Shown: positions 52,602-60,448 of the stretch, piece after piece
Layout of the letters: each line of letters begins with the position of its first letter
Position numbering within the stretch: position 1 is the stretch's first letter
Assembly: GCF_036227605.1 (NCBI RefSeq)
Contig: NZ_CP109487.1
Coordinates: forward strand, 2,294,001-2,358,000
DNA: 64,000 nt
Source: Streptomyces sp. NBC_01439
GTDB lineage: Bacteria; Actinomycetota; Actinomycetes; Streptomycetales; Streptomycetaceae
Reading direction: 5' to 3'
Program-made: the position numbers and the translations under genes
The notes under the pieces: model-generated
Databases searched by the model: none
What the model was told of the DNA's origin: nothing
What the model saw: only the letters and a program-made list of their open reading frames with translations

Positions 52602-54926
52602 TCAGGGGGTGTGGTGCGCGGCGGCCACCATGAGCTGGCCGAGGGCCAGCCCGCCGTCGTTCGGGGGGACCCGGCCGTGCCGCAGGACGGTGAATCCGGC
52701 GGAGCCGAGGCGCCGGGCGCACGCCGAGGACAGCAGGGTGTTGGCGAAGACCCCGCCGGTCAGGGCGACGGTGTCCAGGCCGTGCCGCTCGCGCGCGAGC
52801 GCGCAGAGCGTGGCGACGAGGGCGGCGACACCGGTGTGGAAGCGGGCCGCGATCAGCGCCGGGTCCGTGCCGGCGCGGACGTCGGCCACCACGGCGGCCA
52901 GCACGGGCGCCGGATCGGCGGTGACCGGCCCGCCGTCGGGGCCCGGCGCCTCGTGCAGGCCGAAGGCGTAGCCGGGTCCGGGATCGGCTCCGCCCGCGCC
53001 CAGGGCCGCGCCCTCCAGCTCGATGGCGGCCTGCGCCTCGTAGCCGGCCAGGTGGCAGATGCCGGCGAGGGAGGAGACGGCGTCGAAGAGGCGGCCCATG
53101 CTGGAGGTCGGGACGCAGTTCAGGCCCCGCTCCAACTGGCGCTCCAGCACCGCGAATTCTTCCGGCGGGCAAGCGGCCGTGCAGGGCAGATCCGGGGTCC
53201 GGTCGATGCCCGCGGCCCGCAGATGGGACAGCGCCATGCGGTACGGGCGGTGCACGGCCGCGTCGCCGCCCGGCAGCGGCACGTAGGCGAGGTGGGCGAA
53301 CCGGGTGAACCCGGCGTAGTCGGCGAGGAGGACCTCGCCGCCCCACACGGCGCCGTCGTCGCCGTAGCCGGTGCCGTCGAAGGCGACCCCGATGACCGGG
53401 CGGCCGGCGCCCCGGCCGTGTTCCGCCAGGGCGGAGGCGATGTGCGCGTGGTGGTGCTGGACGCGGACGAGCGGCCGGGTGCCCGCGGCGCGCTCCGCCC
53501 ACCGGGTGGAGCGGTAGCCGGGGTGCCGGTCGGCGGCGAGGAGCACGGGGGCGACGCCGGTGATGGACTCCAGCTGCCGCTCGGCGCCTTCGAGGGCGTA
53601 CTGGGTGGCGAGGTCGTCCATGTCGCCGATGTGGGCGGACAGCCAGGCCCGGCGCCCTTCGCCGAGGCAGAAGGTGTTCTTCAGGTCCCCGCCCGCGGCG
53701 AGGCTCGCGGGGACGGGCACCGGCAGGGTCAACGGGAGCGGGGCGTATCCGCGCGAGCGGCGTACGGTCAGCGTCTCCCCGTCGCACACCCGCACCACGG
53801 AGTCATCGCACGGCACGTGGATGGGGCGGTCGTGCGTGAGCCATCCGTCGGCGAGGTCGGCGAGCCGTTCCAGGGCCTCGTCGTCGTCGGTGACGATGGG
53901 CTCCCCCGCGAGGTTCCCGCTGGTCATGACGAGCAGCCGGGGGCCCGGGGGATCCCCGGGCAGGCCGAGCAGCAGGTGGTGGACGGGGGTGTACGGGAGC
54001 ATCACGCCGAGGTCGGGAGCGCCGGGGGCGACCCCGTCCGGGCCGCCCGCACCGGCACGCCGGCGGAGCAGCACGATGGGCCGTACGCCGCCGGTGAGGA
54101 GGGCGCGTTCCTCCGGGCCGATGTGTGCGAACCGTTCGACGTCTGCGAGGTCGCAGGCCATCAGGGCGAAGGGCTTGTCCCCGCGCGCCTTGCGCCGGCG
54201 CAGCTCGGCCACCGCGCCCGCGTCGGTGGCGTCGCAGGCCAGGTGGTAGCCGCCCAGGCCCTTGACAGCGAGGATCGCCCCGGCCACCAGGAGCCGCCGG
54301 GCCCCGGCCACCGGGTCGGCGCCGGCGCGCTCGCGGGGCGGCCGCCCCGTGAGCAGCCTGAGGCGGGGACCGCAGGACGGGCAGGCGACCGGCTGGGCGT
54401 GGAAGCGGCGGTCGGCCGGGTCCCCGTACTCGCGGGCGCAGTCGGGACACATGGGGAACGGGGCCATCGTGGTGTGGGTGCGGTCGTACGGCAGCCCGGT
54501 GACGATGGTGAACCGCGGCCCGCAATGGGTGCAGGTGATGAAGGGGTGCCGGTGGCGCCGGTCGGCCGGGTCGGCCAGTTCGGCGAGGCAGTCGGTGCAG
54601 GTGGCCACGTCCGGGGAGACCAGCGTGCGGGCGGGGCCGCCGGTCCGGGAGGCGATGATGGTGAATCCGGTGCCGCCCGCGACGGGGACCTCCCGGTGCT
54701 CGACGGCGTCGACGACGGCCAGCGGGGGTGCGTCCGCCGCGAGCCGTTCGCAGAACCGCGACACCGCCGCCGGGGCGCCCTCGACCTCCGCGACGACGCC
54801 CTCGGGGGTGTTGGTGACGTGCCCGGCCAGGCCCAGTCCGGTCGCACGGGTGTAGACGTAGGGCCGGAAGCCGACGCCCTGGACCACGCCCCGGACCGTG
54901 ACCCGGCGCCGCTGCACCGCCTCCAT
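52602..54926 (-). CDS. hypF: Carbamoyltransferase HypF
   Basis: Uses carbamoyl phosphate and ATP to carbamoylate HypE. The 774-residue protein has the four known modules: acylphosphatase-like ([20 protein letters not shown], residues 6-25), two zinc fingers ([35 protein letters not shown]; about 110-190), YrdC-like ([15 protein letters not shown]) and Kae1-like with the iron-site [16 protein letters not shown] (about 490). All catalytic motifs look intact. Its start overlaps the hypB stop by one base (TGATG). Confidence 0.95.
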   Translation of the reverse strand: MEAVQRRRVTVRGVVQGVGFRPYVYTRATGLGLAGHVTNTPEGVVAEVEGAPAAVSRFCERLAADAPPLAVVDAVEHREVPVAGGTGFTIIASRTGGPARTLVSPDVATCTDCLAELADPADRRHRHPFITCTHCGPRFTIVTGLPYDRTHTTMAPFPMCPDCAREYGDPADRRFHAQPVACPSCGPRLRLLTGRPPRERAGADPVAGARRLLVAGAILAVKGLGGYHLACDATDAGAVAELRRRKARGDKPFALMACDLADVERFAHIGPEERALLTGGVRPIVLLRRRAGAGGPDGVAPGAPDLGVMLPYTPVHHLLLGLPGDPPGPRLLVMTSGNLAGEPIVTDDDEALERLADLADGWLTHDRPIHVPCDDSVVRVCDGETLTVRRSRGYAPLPLTLPVPVPASLAAGGDLKNTFCLGEGRRAWLSAHIGDMDDLATQYALEGAERQLESITGVAPVLLAADRHPGYRSTRWAERAAGTRPLVRVQHHHAHIASALAEHGRGAGRPVIGVAFDGTGYGDDGAVWGGEVLLADYAGFTRFAHLAYVPLPGGDAAVHRPYRMALSHLRAAGIDRTPDLPCTAACPPEEFAVLERQLERGLNCVPTSSMGRLFDAVSSLAGICHLAGYEAQAAIELEGAALGAGGADPGPGYAFGLHEAPGPDGGPVTADPAPVLAAVVADVRAGTDPALIAARFHTGVAALVATLCALARERHGLDTVALTGGVFANTLLSSACARRLGSAGFTVLRHGRVPPNDGGLALGQLMVAAAHHTP

Positions 54927-55879
54927 CAGCGGGTCTGCGCGACCGTGTGGACGTGCGGGTGATCGTGGTCATGACCGTGACCGTGGTCGTGGTCGTGGTC
55001 GTGGTCCGCGTCGTGGTCGTGCTCGTGCTCGTGGTCAAGGTCCGCGTCGTGGTCGTGCTCGTGCTCGTGGTCAAGGTCCGCGTCGTGCTCGTGGTCGTGG
55101 TCGTGACCGGGCTCGTGAGCATGGCCCTGGACGTAGCCGTGCTCGTGGCCGTGGCCGTGTTCGTTGCCGTGGCCGTGTTCGTGCGCCTGCTGCTGACGGG
55201 CCATCACCGGTGTGTGCGTCCCGGTGCCCGCCCCGGCGGCCAGCGCCCGGTCGAGCAGGACGCCCAGGCCCGCACCCGCGCGCGCCGAGGTGAGCACCAC
55301 CTCCACACCGGGATTGACCTGCTCGACGTTGGCGCGGAAGGCGGCCTCGTCGAACTCGACGGCCCGCGCGATGTCGGTCTTGGTGACCACCACCAGTTGG
55401 GCCAGTCCGAAGGCGGTCGGATACTTCAGCGGCTTGTCCTCGCCCTCGGTCACCGAGGCGAGCACCACCCGCAGCGATTCCCCCAGGTCGTAGCCGGCCG
55501 GGCAGACCAGGTTGCCCACGTTCTCCACGAAGAGCAGCCGGGTGTCCTCGGGGAGCCAGCCGTCCAGGTGCCGGCCGAGCATCGCGGCCTCCAGGTGGCA
55601 GAGCCCGTCGGTGAGGACCTGCTTGACCGGTACGCCCGAACGGGCCAGCCGCAGCGCGTCGTTCTCGGTGGCCAGGTCGGCCGTCAACGCGGCCACGGGT
55701 ACGCCCCGCTCCCGCGCGAGGAGCAGTTCGCGCTCCAGCAGCGCCGTCTTGCCGCTGCCGGGGCTGGAGAGCAGGTTGACCACCGTCGTGCCGCGGGCGG
55801 TGAGTTCGGTGCGCAGGACCTGGGCGGTGGCGTCGTTCTTGGCGAGCACCGCCTGCCGCAGATCGACCATTCGACACAT
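54926..55879 (-). CDS. hypB: HypB GTPase with C-terminal His-rich nickel-storage tail
   Basis: GTP-dependent nickel insertion protein. The 317-residue product has Walker A LLSSPGSGKTALLE (residues 36-49), the metal site GLCHLEAAM (Cys94, His95) plus LVCPAGYDLGE (Cys126), and VVVTKTDIA for guanine. Residues 231-311 contain about 31 His alternating with Asp, Glu and Gly, including two perfect copies of a 12-residue unit. Where HypBs have such a nickel-binding run it is normally at the N terminus; here the N terminus is short and the run sits at the very end. It lies four bases after hypA and overlaps hypF. Confidence 0.94.
   Translation of the reverse strand: MCRMVDLRQAVLAKNDATAQVLRTELTARGTTVVNLLSSPGSGKTALLERELLLARERGVPVAALTADLATENDALRLARSGVPVKQVLTDGLCHLEAAMLGRHLDGWLPEDTRLLFVENVGNLVCPAGYDLGESLRVVLASVTEGEDKPLKYPTAFGLAQLVVVTKTDIARAVEFDEAAFRANVEQVNPGVEVVLTSARAGAGLGVLLDRALAAGAGTGTHTPVMARQQQAHEHGHGNEHGHGHEHGYVQGHAHEPGHDHDHEHDADLDHEHEHDHDADLDHEHEHDHDADHDHDHDHGHGHDHDHPHVHTVAQTR
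55010..55081 (+). repeat. Two perfect 36-bp tandem repeats inside hypB
   Basis: Positions 55010-55045 and 55046-55081 are identical. On the coding strand they give two copies of the residues DADLDHEHEHDH (phase approximate), within the His-rich tail. Being a multiple of three, copy-number change would lengthen or shorten the tail without breaking the frame. Confidence 0.9.
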
Positions 55880-55882
55880 GGT

Positions 55883-56278
55883 TCAGGCCTCCTCGGAAAT
55901 CGGTTCGCGGGTGGGTGCACCGGCGGAGCCGTCTTCCCAGTGCACGCTGAGGATCTCCAGCTCACGGCCCGAGAGCAGTTCCACTTCGGTGGCCCTGCCG
56001 CATCCGGGGCAGCACAGTTCGGGGGGCATGCCCACCGCCCAGGTGCCGGGGCAGGAGCCGCAGCGGGCGCGGGCCGTCACCGGCTCCGTGACGAGTTCGG
56101 CGCCTTCGAGGACCGTTCCGGCGCAGGCCAGTTCGAAACAGAAGGCCAGGGCGTCGGGGACCACCCCCGCCAGCTCACCGACCCGCAGCCGTACGGAGGT
56201 GACGGCCTGTGCGCCGCCCGACCGGGCCGCCTCTTCCACCTGGCCCACGACGGCCATGGCGATCGACATCTCGTGCAT
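55883..56278 (-). CDS. hypA: Nickel metallochaperone HypA
   Basis: Delivers nickel together with HypB. The 131-residue protein begins MHEMSIAMAVVGQVEEAARS with the nickel-binding His2, has VRLRVGELAGVVPDALAFCF and the zinc site RCGSC...CCPGCGR (about 72-94). The C-terminal tail is about 15 residues longer than usual. First of the hypABFCDE block; a 180-base gap before it (56279-56460) separates it from the 34-residue gene and might hold a secondary promoter. Confidence 0.94.
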   Translation of the reverse strand: MHEMSIAMAVVGQVEEAARSGGAQAVTSVRLRVGELAGVVPDALAFCFELACAGTVLEGAELVTEPVTARARCGSCPGTWAVGMPPELCCPGCGRATEVELLSGRELEILSVHWEDGSAGAPTREPISEEA

Positions 56279-56460
56279 CGGACTCCGTCCTGCCGGGGCT
56301 CATTGAACCGGCGGGACGGAGTCCGTGCGGTCGGGCACGCCGGTGCGCGGTGCGCCCCGTACGCCATTCGGGCGCGCGGGTATCGACCCGTGCCCGGGGC
56401 CGGCCCCGGGGCGCTCCCATGGCCGCTCCCATGGCTGCCTCGGGGCCTCCCGGGGTGGTG

Positions 56461-56565
56461 TCACATCCGGCGCATGCGCAGGTAGCGCCGGAGGTCGGGG
56501 AGGATCTGCAGCAGGACGGCGGTGGCGGCGGCGGCCGCGGCCCCGACGACGAAGACCTTCTTCAC
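56461..56565 (-). CDS. 34-residue membrane-type small protein of the hydrogenase operon
   Basis: Starts GTG at 56565, overlapping the protease stop by four bases (GTGA), with AGGAG 6 bases upstream, and ends at 56461. The product has a two-Lys N terminus, a single hydrophobic helix (VFVVGAAAAAATAVLLQIL, residues 4-22) and a strongly basic tail (RRYLRMRR). This fits a small single-span membrane protein of a kind I recall near Streptomyces genes as DUF6893. It is too short for most gene finders. It could tether part of the hydrogenase or its maturation machinery to the membrane; that is a guess. Confidence 0.75.
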   Translation of the reverse strand: MKKVFVVGAAAAAATAVLLQILPDLRRYLRMRRM

Positions 56566-57107
56566 GGTGTTCTCCTCAGTTCGCGGCCGGGCCGGTCGGT
56601 TTCGTCGTGGGTCCGGCCGTGGATCAGGTCCAGGGCCGTGCGTACGGCCTCCGGTACGGCGGCGGCCACGGGTGCGCTCAGTCCGATGCCCTCCTCGGTG
56701 CCGGCCGGTTCGCAGCCGAGCACCAGCGTGCGCCGCGGTGGGGTGGCTCCGGTCCCGGCGCACAGGGTGTCCAGCAGCGCGAGGACGGCGTCGGGGGACA
56801 TGTGGTGGCCGTCGAGGACGGGCGGCGGTGCCGGGGCGCCGGCCGGGCCGGCGCCCGCTCCGTCGTCGGCCTCGATCAGGTAGAGGGTGCCCGGCTCGCC
56901 ACCGCGTGCGGTGGCGTCGACCAGCAGGAGCGTGTCGTAGCCGTCGAGGAGCTGGTAGGCGAGGTGGACGCCGCGCACGCCGAAGTCCACCACCTCGACC
57001 CCGTCGGGCAGGGGGTGCTCGGCCAGCGCCCGGACGGTCTCGACTCCGAAGCCGTCGTCGCCGAGGAAGACGTTGCCGATGCCCGCGATCAGGACCCGCT
57101 CGTTCAC
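56562..57107 (-). CDS. Hydrogenase maturation endopeptidase
   Basis: Removes the C-terminal tail of the large subunit after nickel is inserted. The 181-residue protein has the HyaD/HupD-family start VLIAGIGNVFLGDDGFGVET (Asp/Glu nickel ligand near residue 17), VDFGVRGVHLAYQLLDGYDT with a second Asp nearby, VDATARGGEPGTLYLIE, and DGHHMSP with the His ligand. An acidic, Ala/Pro-rich insert lies between. Its target would be the VHMY site of the large subunit at 60445. It overlaps both neighbours. Confidence 0.9.
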   Translation of the reverse strand: MNERVLIAGIGNVFLGDDGFGVETVRALAEHPLPDGVEVVDFGVRGVHLAYQLLDGYDTLLLVDATARGGEPGTLYLIEADDGAGAGPAGAPAPPPVLDGHHMSPDAVLALLDTLCAGTGATPPRRTLVLGCEPAGTEEGIGLSAPVAAAVPEAVRTALDLIHGRTHDETDRPGRELRRTP

Positions 57108-58546
57108 GCGTCCTCCAGGGGGGTGACCTCGTCGGGCTGGAAGTAGAGGAACCTGCCCTGTTCCCGCCGGATGTCCGCGCCCGGGTCGTCCTCCACGGTG
57201 ACAGCGAGGTGCACTCCCCCGTCGACGTCGTGCAGGACGGCCTCGACCAGCGCGGTACGACCCTGCAGGAACAGGTCCTGGGCGTCGGTGCGGCGCAGTC
57301 CGGGGCGGAGCAGGACGCGGCTGCCGGGGCCCACCGGGGCGCCGTCGACGGCGATCCGGTCACGGGCCGGGTCCGCGGGGTCCGCCCGGGCCGGGTCCCA
57401 CCAGGGGGTGTCGGGCCGGAACACCGCCTCTTCGGAAGTGAGTTCGGGGAGTTCGGGGAGTTCGGTGAGCAGTGGCGGCTGCTCCGGGCCAATGACCTCC
57501 CGCAGGGCGCGCACCGCGCCGTGCAGCCGCTCCAGCACCTCGGGGGGCATCGAGTCGGCGAGGTCGATCACGGCGGCCGCCCGCGGATCGGTGCCGCGGG
57601 CCTCGCGCTTCTCCTGCTCGGTCAGGGCGGCCGTGCGCAGGGCGAGGATCTCGTCGATCTCGAGGGCGTCGTACATGGCGCCCGCGCTCTCGGGGGCGAT
57701 GGCCGGGTGGTCCTCCAGGATGATCGGGGAGGACAGGACCACGTCGGCGCGGCCCGGTTCGCCCGCGAGCACCGGCCAGGTGTGGCGGTTCTCGCAGGCG
57801 GCCACCGCCTGCCTGGCCCATTCGGGCGGGTCGGTCATGGACAGGAACGATCCGCGGTCCAGGCCCAGCAGCAGGTGGGCGGCGACCAGCGAGCGGGGCA
57901 GGGCGGCCGCGCGGTCCGCGGGTCCCGACCCACCGGGCGGGGTCCACGGGCTGGTGTTCTCCACCACGGCCCGGAGCCGGAGCACGCGGTAGGCGCCGGG
58001 GAGTTCGGTGGCGTGCACCCGCAGTACCCCCTCGATCTCCTCGGTGCGGCGCACCAGGCGGCCCACCGTGCGCCCGTCGGCATCGAGGACGGGCTCGGGG
58101 TCGACGCGGGCGGGGCGGCGGAAGGGGAAGGTGACGCCGTCATCGCCCAACAGTTCGGCAACGGGGACGCTCACCTCGACCCGTTCCTCGGCGCCCTCGT
58201 CCCAAGGCACGAGGACCCGGTCGGCCATGTGCAGTTCGGCGACCTCCGTGAAGCCGCCGCCGTCCGTGGCCCGTTGGACCGTACGCCGCTGCGCGTGCAG
58301 GAAGCGCAGCTCCAGGGCGAGCGTGGCCGCGCCGCGCGGTTCCATCAGGATCTCGGTCTGCTGGAGGACGTGCTCCTCGTGCGCGCGGCCCCAGGCCGGG
58401 GGCACGAGGACGCCGAACTGCCAGCGCAGCCGGTTCTTCGCGGCCGAGGCCCGGTACGGGTAGAGCACGTACCCCTCCAGCAGGACCGCGTCGGCCACCT
58501 GCCGGGCGACCGCGAAGCGGGAGTCGGGGGTGGTCGTCGTGGTCAC
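57104..58546 (-). CDS. Uncharacterised hydrogenase-cluster protein (480 residues)
   Basis: I do not recognise a named domain. The protein is conserved, to my knowledge, in group 1h hydrogenase clusters. It begins with a helical, strand-rich part (ADAVLLEGYVLYPYRASAAK, then NRLRWQFGVLVPPAW) and has LVAAHLLLGLDRGSFLSMTD with PPEWARQAVAACENRHTWPV in the middle, and a C-terminal beta-rich domain (GSRVLLRPGLRRTDAQDLFL, ending in DPGADIRREQGRFLYFQPDE). The last part resembles a small SH3-like barrel. The GTG start overlaps the DUF6084 stop (GTGA). No signal peptide is present, so it is cytosolic. Confidence 0.82.
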   Translation of the reverse strand: MTTTTTPDSRFAVARQVADAVLLEGYVLYPYRASAAKNRLRWQFGVLVPPAWGRAHEEHVLQQTEILMEPRGAATLALELRFLHAQRRTVQRATDGGGFTEVAELHMADRVLVPWDEGAEERVEVSVPVAELLGDDGVTFPFRRPARVDPEPVLDADGRTVGRLVRRTEEIEGVLRVHATELPGAYRVLRLRAVVENTSPWTPPGGSGPADRAAALPRSLVAAHLLLGLDRGSFLSMTDPPEWARQAVAACENRHTWPVLAGEPGRADVVLSSPIILEDHPAIAPESAGAMYDALEIDEILALRTAALTEQEKREARGTDPRAAAVIDLADSMPPEVLERLHGAVRALREVIGPEQPPLLTELPELPELTSEEAVFRPDTPWWDPARADPADPARDRIAVDGAPVGPGSRVLLRPGLRRTDAQDLFLQGRTALVEAVLHDVDGGVHLAVTVEDDPGADIRREQGRFLYFQPDEVTPLEDA

Positions 58547-59238
58547 GGGGCCGCCCTCTCGGTGAGGCGCGGCAGAAGGGCGCCCAGCCGGACGGGCCCG
58601 GGCGGTTGCGGCGGGGCGGCCGCGTCGAGCAGGGCCCGTACGGTCGCCTCCCACGAGGCGAGGGCGTGGCGGGAGCGGAAGGCGAGCAGCTCGTCCATGG
58701 TGTCGCGGGGCAGCCGCAGCCAGCCGCAGCCGGGGAAGTGCTGTTCGATCATTTCGCGCCACACGGCCACGGGCATCCGGTACGCGGCTTCGCGGTCCCA
58801 GGGCACCGGCTCGACGCGGAAGCCGGCGTCACCGGTGAAGGCGGTGCCGGAGAACAGCATCAGCAGCGGTACCTCGCCGTCCGTCAGGGCTTCGAAGTAC
58901 CGGGTGGCGGCGATGTCCATGTCGTAGGTGCAGGGCACGACCAGATCGGTCTCGGTCTCCCCGGTGAAGCTCGGCACCATGACGGAGACCTGCGCGAACT
59001 GCAGGGGCTGGAGGGTGTTGCCCCACCGGGAGCGTTCGCCGAACAGGTCCGCGAGCCCTTCCGCCTCGGCGGGGCCGTAGCCGCGCCGGGCCGGTTCGAT
59101 GCGGATCTGGCAGCGCAGGGCGATGGCGTGCACCCGGGCGCCCCCGGCCGCGGTGATCCGCAGCCGGAAGACGAGGGTGGGACCGGCGGCGTACGCGTCG
59201 GCGCGCACCCCGGTACAGGTGAAGGCGAATTCCGTCAT
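58543..59238 (-). CDS. DUF6084-type hydrogenase accessory protein
   Basis: A 231-residue protein that starts MTEFAFTCTGVRADAYAAGP and has VHAIALRCQIRIEPARRGYG, LFGERSRWGNTLQPLQFAQV, a beta-rich middle and a C-terminal FPGCGWLRLPRDTMDELLAF. This matches, as I recall, the DUF6084 family found only beside group 1h hydrogenases. Its role is unknown. Start ATG 59238 overlaps the DUF5947 stop and the family homology begins there; a much longer frame upstream is a shadow. Confidence 0.8.
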   Translation of the reverse strand: MTEFAFTCTGVRADAYAAGPTLVFRLRITAAGGARVHAIALRCQIRIEPARRGYGPAEAEGLADLFGERSRWGNTLQPLQFAQVSVMVPSFTGETETDLVVPCTYDMDIAATRYFEALTDGEVPLLMLFSGTAFTGDAGFRVEPVPWDREAAYRMPVAVWREMIEQHFPGCGWLRLPRDTMDELLAFRSRHALASWEATVRALLDAAAPPQPPGPVRLGALLPRLTERAAP

Positions 59239-59918
59239 CGGATCCCGTCCTCGCCCTCGTCCTCGTCCGCCGTCCGGGGCAGGGCCCTGGCCCGTCGTTC
59301 GACCTGCTCGAAGAAGGTCTTCAGGGCGGCCCGGGCCTCCGCCCCGCCGTCGAAGCCCTGCCACAGCAGCCGCATCCGCCCCACCAGCTCGTAGCAGATG
59401 TCGATCGGCACCAGGTAGCAGTCGGTGCGGTCCTGCGTGCGGCGCAGCAGCAGCGCCTCGACGTCGGGTTCGAGGAGCGCGGCCAGCCGGCCGCTGCCGA
59501 GCACGGTCTGCCAGGTCTCGGGGTCGAGTTCGCTCTCGGTGGCCCCGGCCGGACTCGGGTAGAGGGCGACCAGCCGGTCGAGGGCGGCGTTGCGGAAGAA
59601 GAACGCGACGCCGACCGGGATCTGGAGGAGTTCCCACGCGCCGTCGTCGAGCCGGTGGTCGGGGTCGGTGAGGTAGCGGTCCGGTACGGCCCGTAGGCGT
59701 CCGGTGCCCGCTCCGGGCCGGTCGAACAGCAGGGCGCAGGCGGTGCACGCGCAGATCAGCGCGCGCTGTTCGGTCTGCACCAGGTGGCGGTGGCCGTCCG
59801 GGGACACGGCGACCCCGCACAGTTCGCAGGTCTCGGGCCGGGGCGGGCGCGGGCCCGCGAACCGGCGCAGCCCGCGCGGGGCGCGCGGGCCGTCGTGGAG
59901 GAGACCGGGCCCGCTCAC
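59235..59918 (-). CDS. DUF5947-type hydrogenase accessory protein (Cys-rich, possible electron or metal protein)
   Basis: A 227-residue protein with CELCGVAVSPDGHRHLVQTE followed by ALICACTACALLFD (about residues 32-66), a zinc- or iron-type Cys2-Cys3 arrangement (CxxC and CxCxxC), then GAWELLQIPVGVAFFFRN, PSPAGATESELDPETW and DCYLVPIDICYELVGRMRLL. It matches the DUF5947 family linked to group 1h hydrogenases. The metal centre could be rubredoxin-like and take part in electron transfer or in assembly; unproven. The GTG start overlaps the NifU-like stop. Confidence 0.8.
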   Translation of the reverse strand: MSGPGLLHDGPRAPRGLRRFAGPRPPRPETCELCGVAVSPDGHRHLVQTEQRALICACTACALLFDRPGAGTGRLRAVPDRYLTDPDHRLDDGAWELLQIPVGVAFFFRNAALDRLVALYPSPAGATESELDPETWQTVLGSGRLAALLEPDVEALLLRRTQDRTDCYLVPIDICYELVGRMRLLWQGFDGGAEARAALKTFFEQVERRARALPRTADEDEGEDGIR

Positions 59919-60448
59919 GGCACCCGCGCCGGGCTCGGGGGCCGGGTGCCGATCTGCAGGAGGGCGGGGGCGGGGGCCGCGGCCGGCTCCCGCTCCACGC
60001 TCGTCACCTCGGGGGCGAAGCAGGCCAGGGTGTCCTCGAGGGTCCGCCCGGCGTCGCCGTGGCTGCCGGAGCCCGAGCCGCAGCCGCAGCCGGTGGGGGC
60101 CGCGGCGGGGCGCAGCCGTAGGACACCGGTGTCCGCGTCGAAGCCGAGGAGTTCCACCGGTTCGCCGTGGGCGGCCAGGGCGCGGGCGATGCGGGTGTGC
60201 ACGTCCTCGGGGTGCAGGCCGTGCAGGGAGAGCAGGCTCGCCACGAGTTCGTCGTCGTAGGCGGCCTCGAGCGGGCCCTCCCCGACCTTCTCGACGATCC
60301 GGGCGAGCCCGGCGCCGTAGAAGTCCATGAGGACGCGCACCAGTTCTTCCGCCGCCGCGCACGCCGCCCGGTCGCCGGTGGCGGCGAGCCGGTCGAGGAC
60401 CTCCTCGACCCGGCGCCCGGCCTGGACGCCGTCGATCGTGGCGCTCAT
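59915..60448 (-). CDS. NifU-like protein
   Basis: A 177-residue protein of the NifU C-terminal-domain type: EELVRVLMDFYGAGLARIVE and SLLSLHGLHPEDVHTRIARA. Typical NifU scaffolds have a Cys-x-x-Cys; here the closest is a GCGCGSGSGS run near residue 123, so Fe-S scaffold activity is uncertain. It lies directly after the large subunit gene with an ATGA overlap and probably helps assemble the Fe-S clusters of the small subunit. Confidence 0.8.
   Translation of the reverse strand: MSATIDGVQAGRRVEEVLDRLAATGDRAACAAAEELVRVLMDFYGAGLARIVEKVGEGPLEAAYDDELVASLLSLHGLHPEDVHTRIARALAAHGEPVELLGFDADTGVLRLRPAAAPTGCGCGSGSGSHGDAGRTLEDTLACFAPEVTSVEREPAAAPAPALLQIGTRPPSPARVP

Noticed and set aside
51040..53787. hypD as a 915-residue fusion with an upstream domain
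   Set aside because: The added 526 residues are an out-of-frame reading of hypF and hypC. HypD homology starts at the GTG at 52209 with a good ribosome site and a GTGA overlap.
52581..54962. 793-residue rightward open frame opposite hypF, and similar ones opposite hypB and the hydrogenase subunits
   Set aside because: They mirror conserved genes on the other strand, show no recognisable protein and have no ribosome sites.
55010..55110. A CRISPR-like short repeat array
   Set aside because: The repeats are directly adjacent, without spacers, and code for the His-rich tail of HypB.
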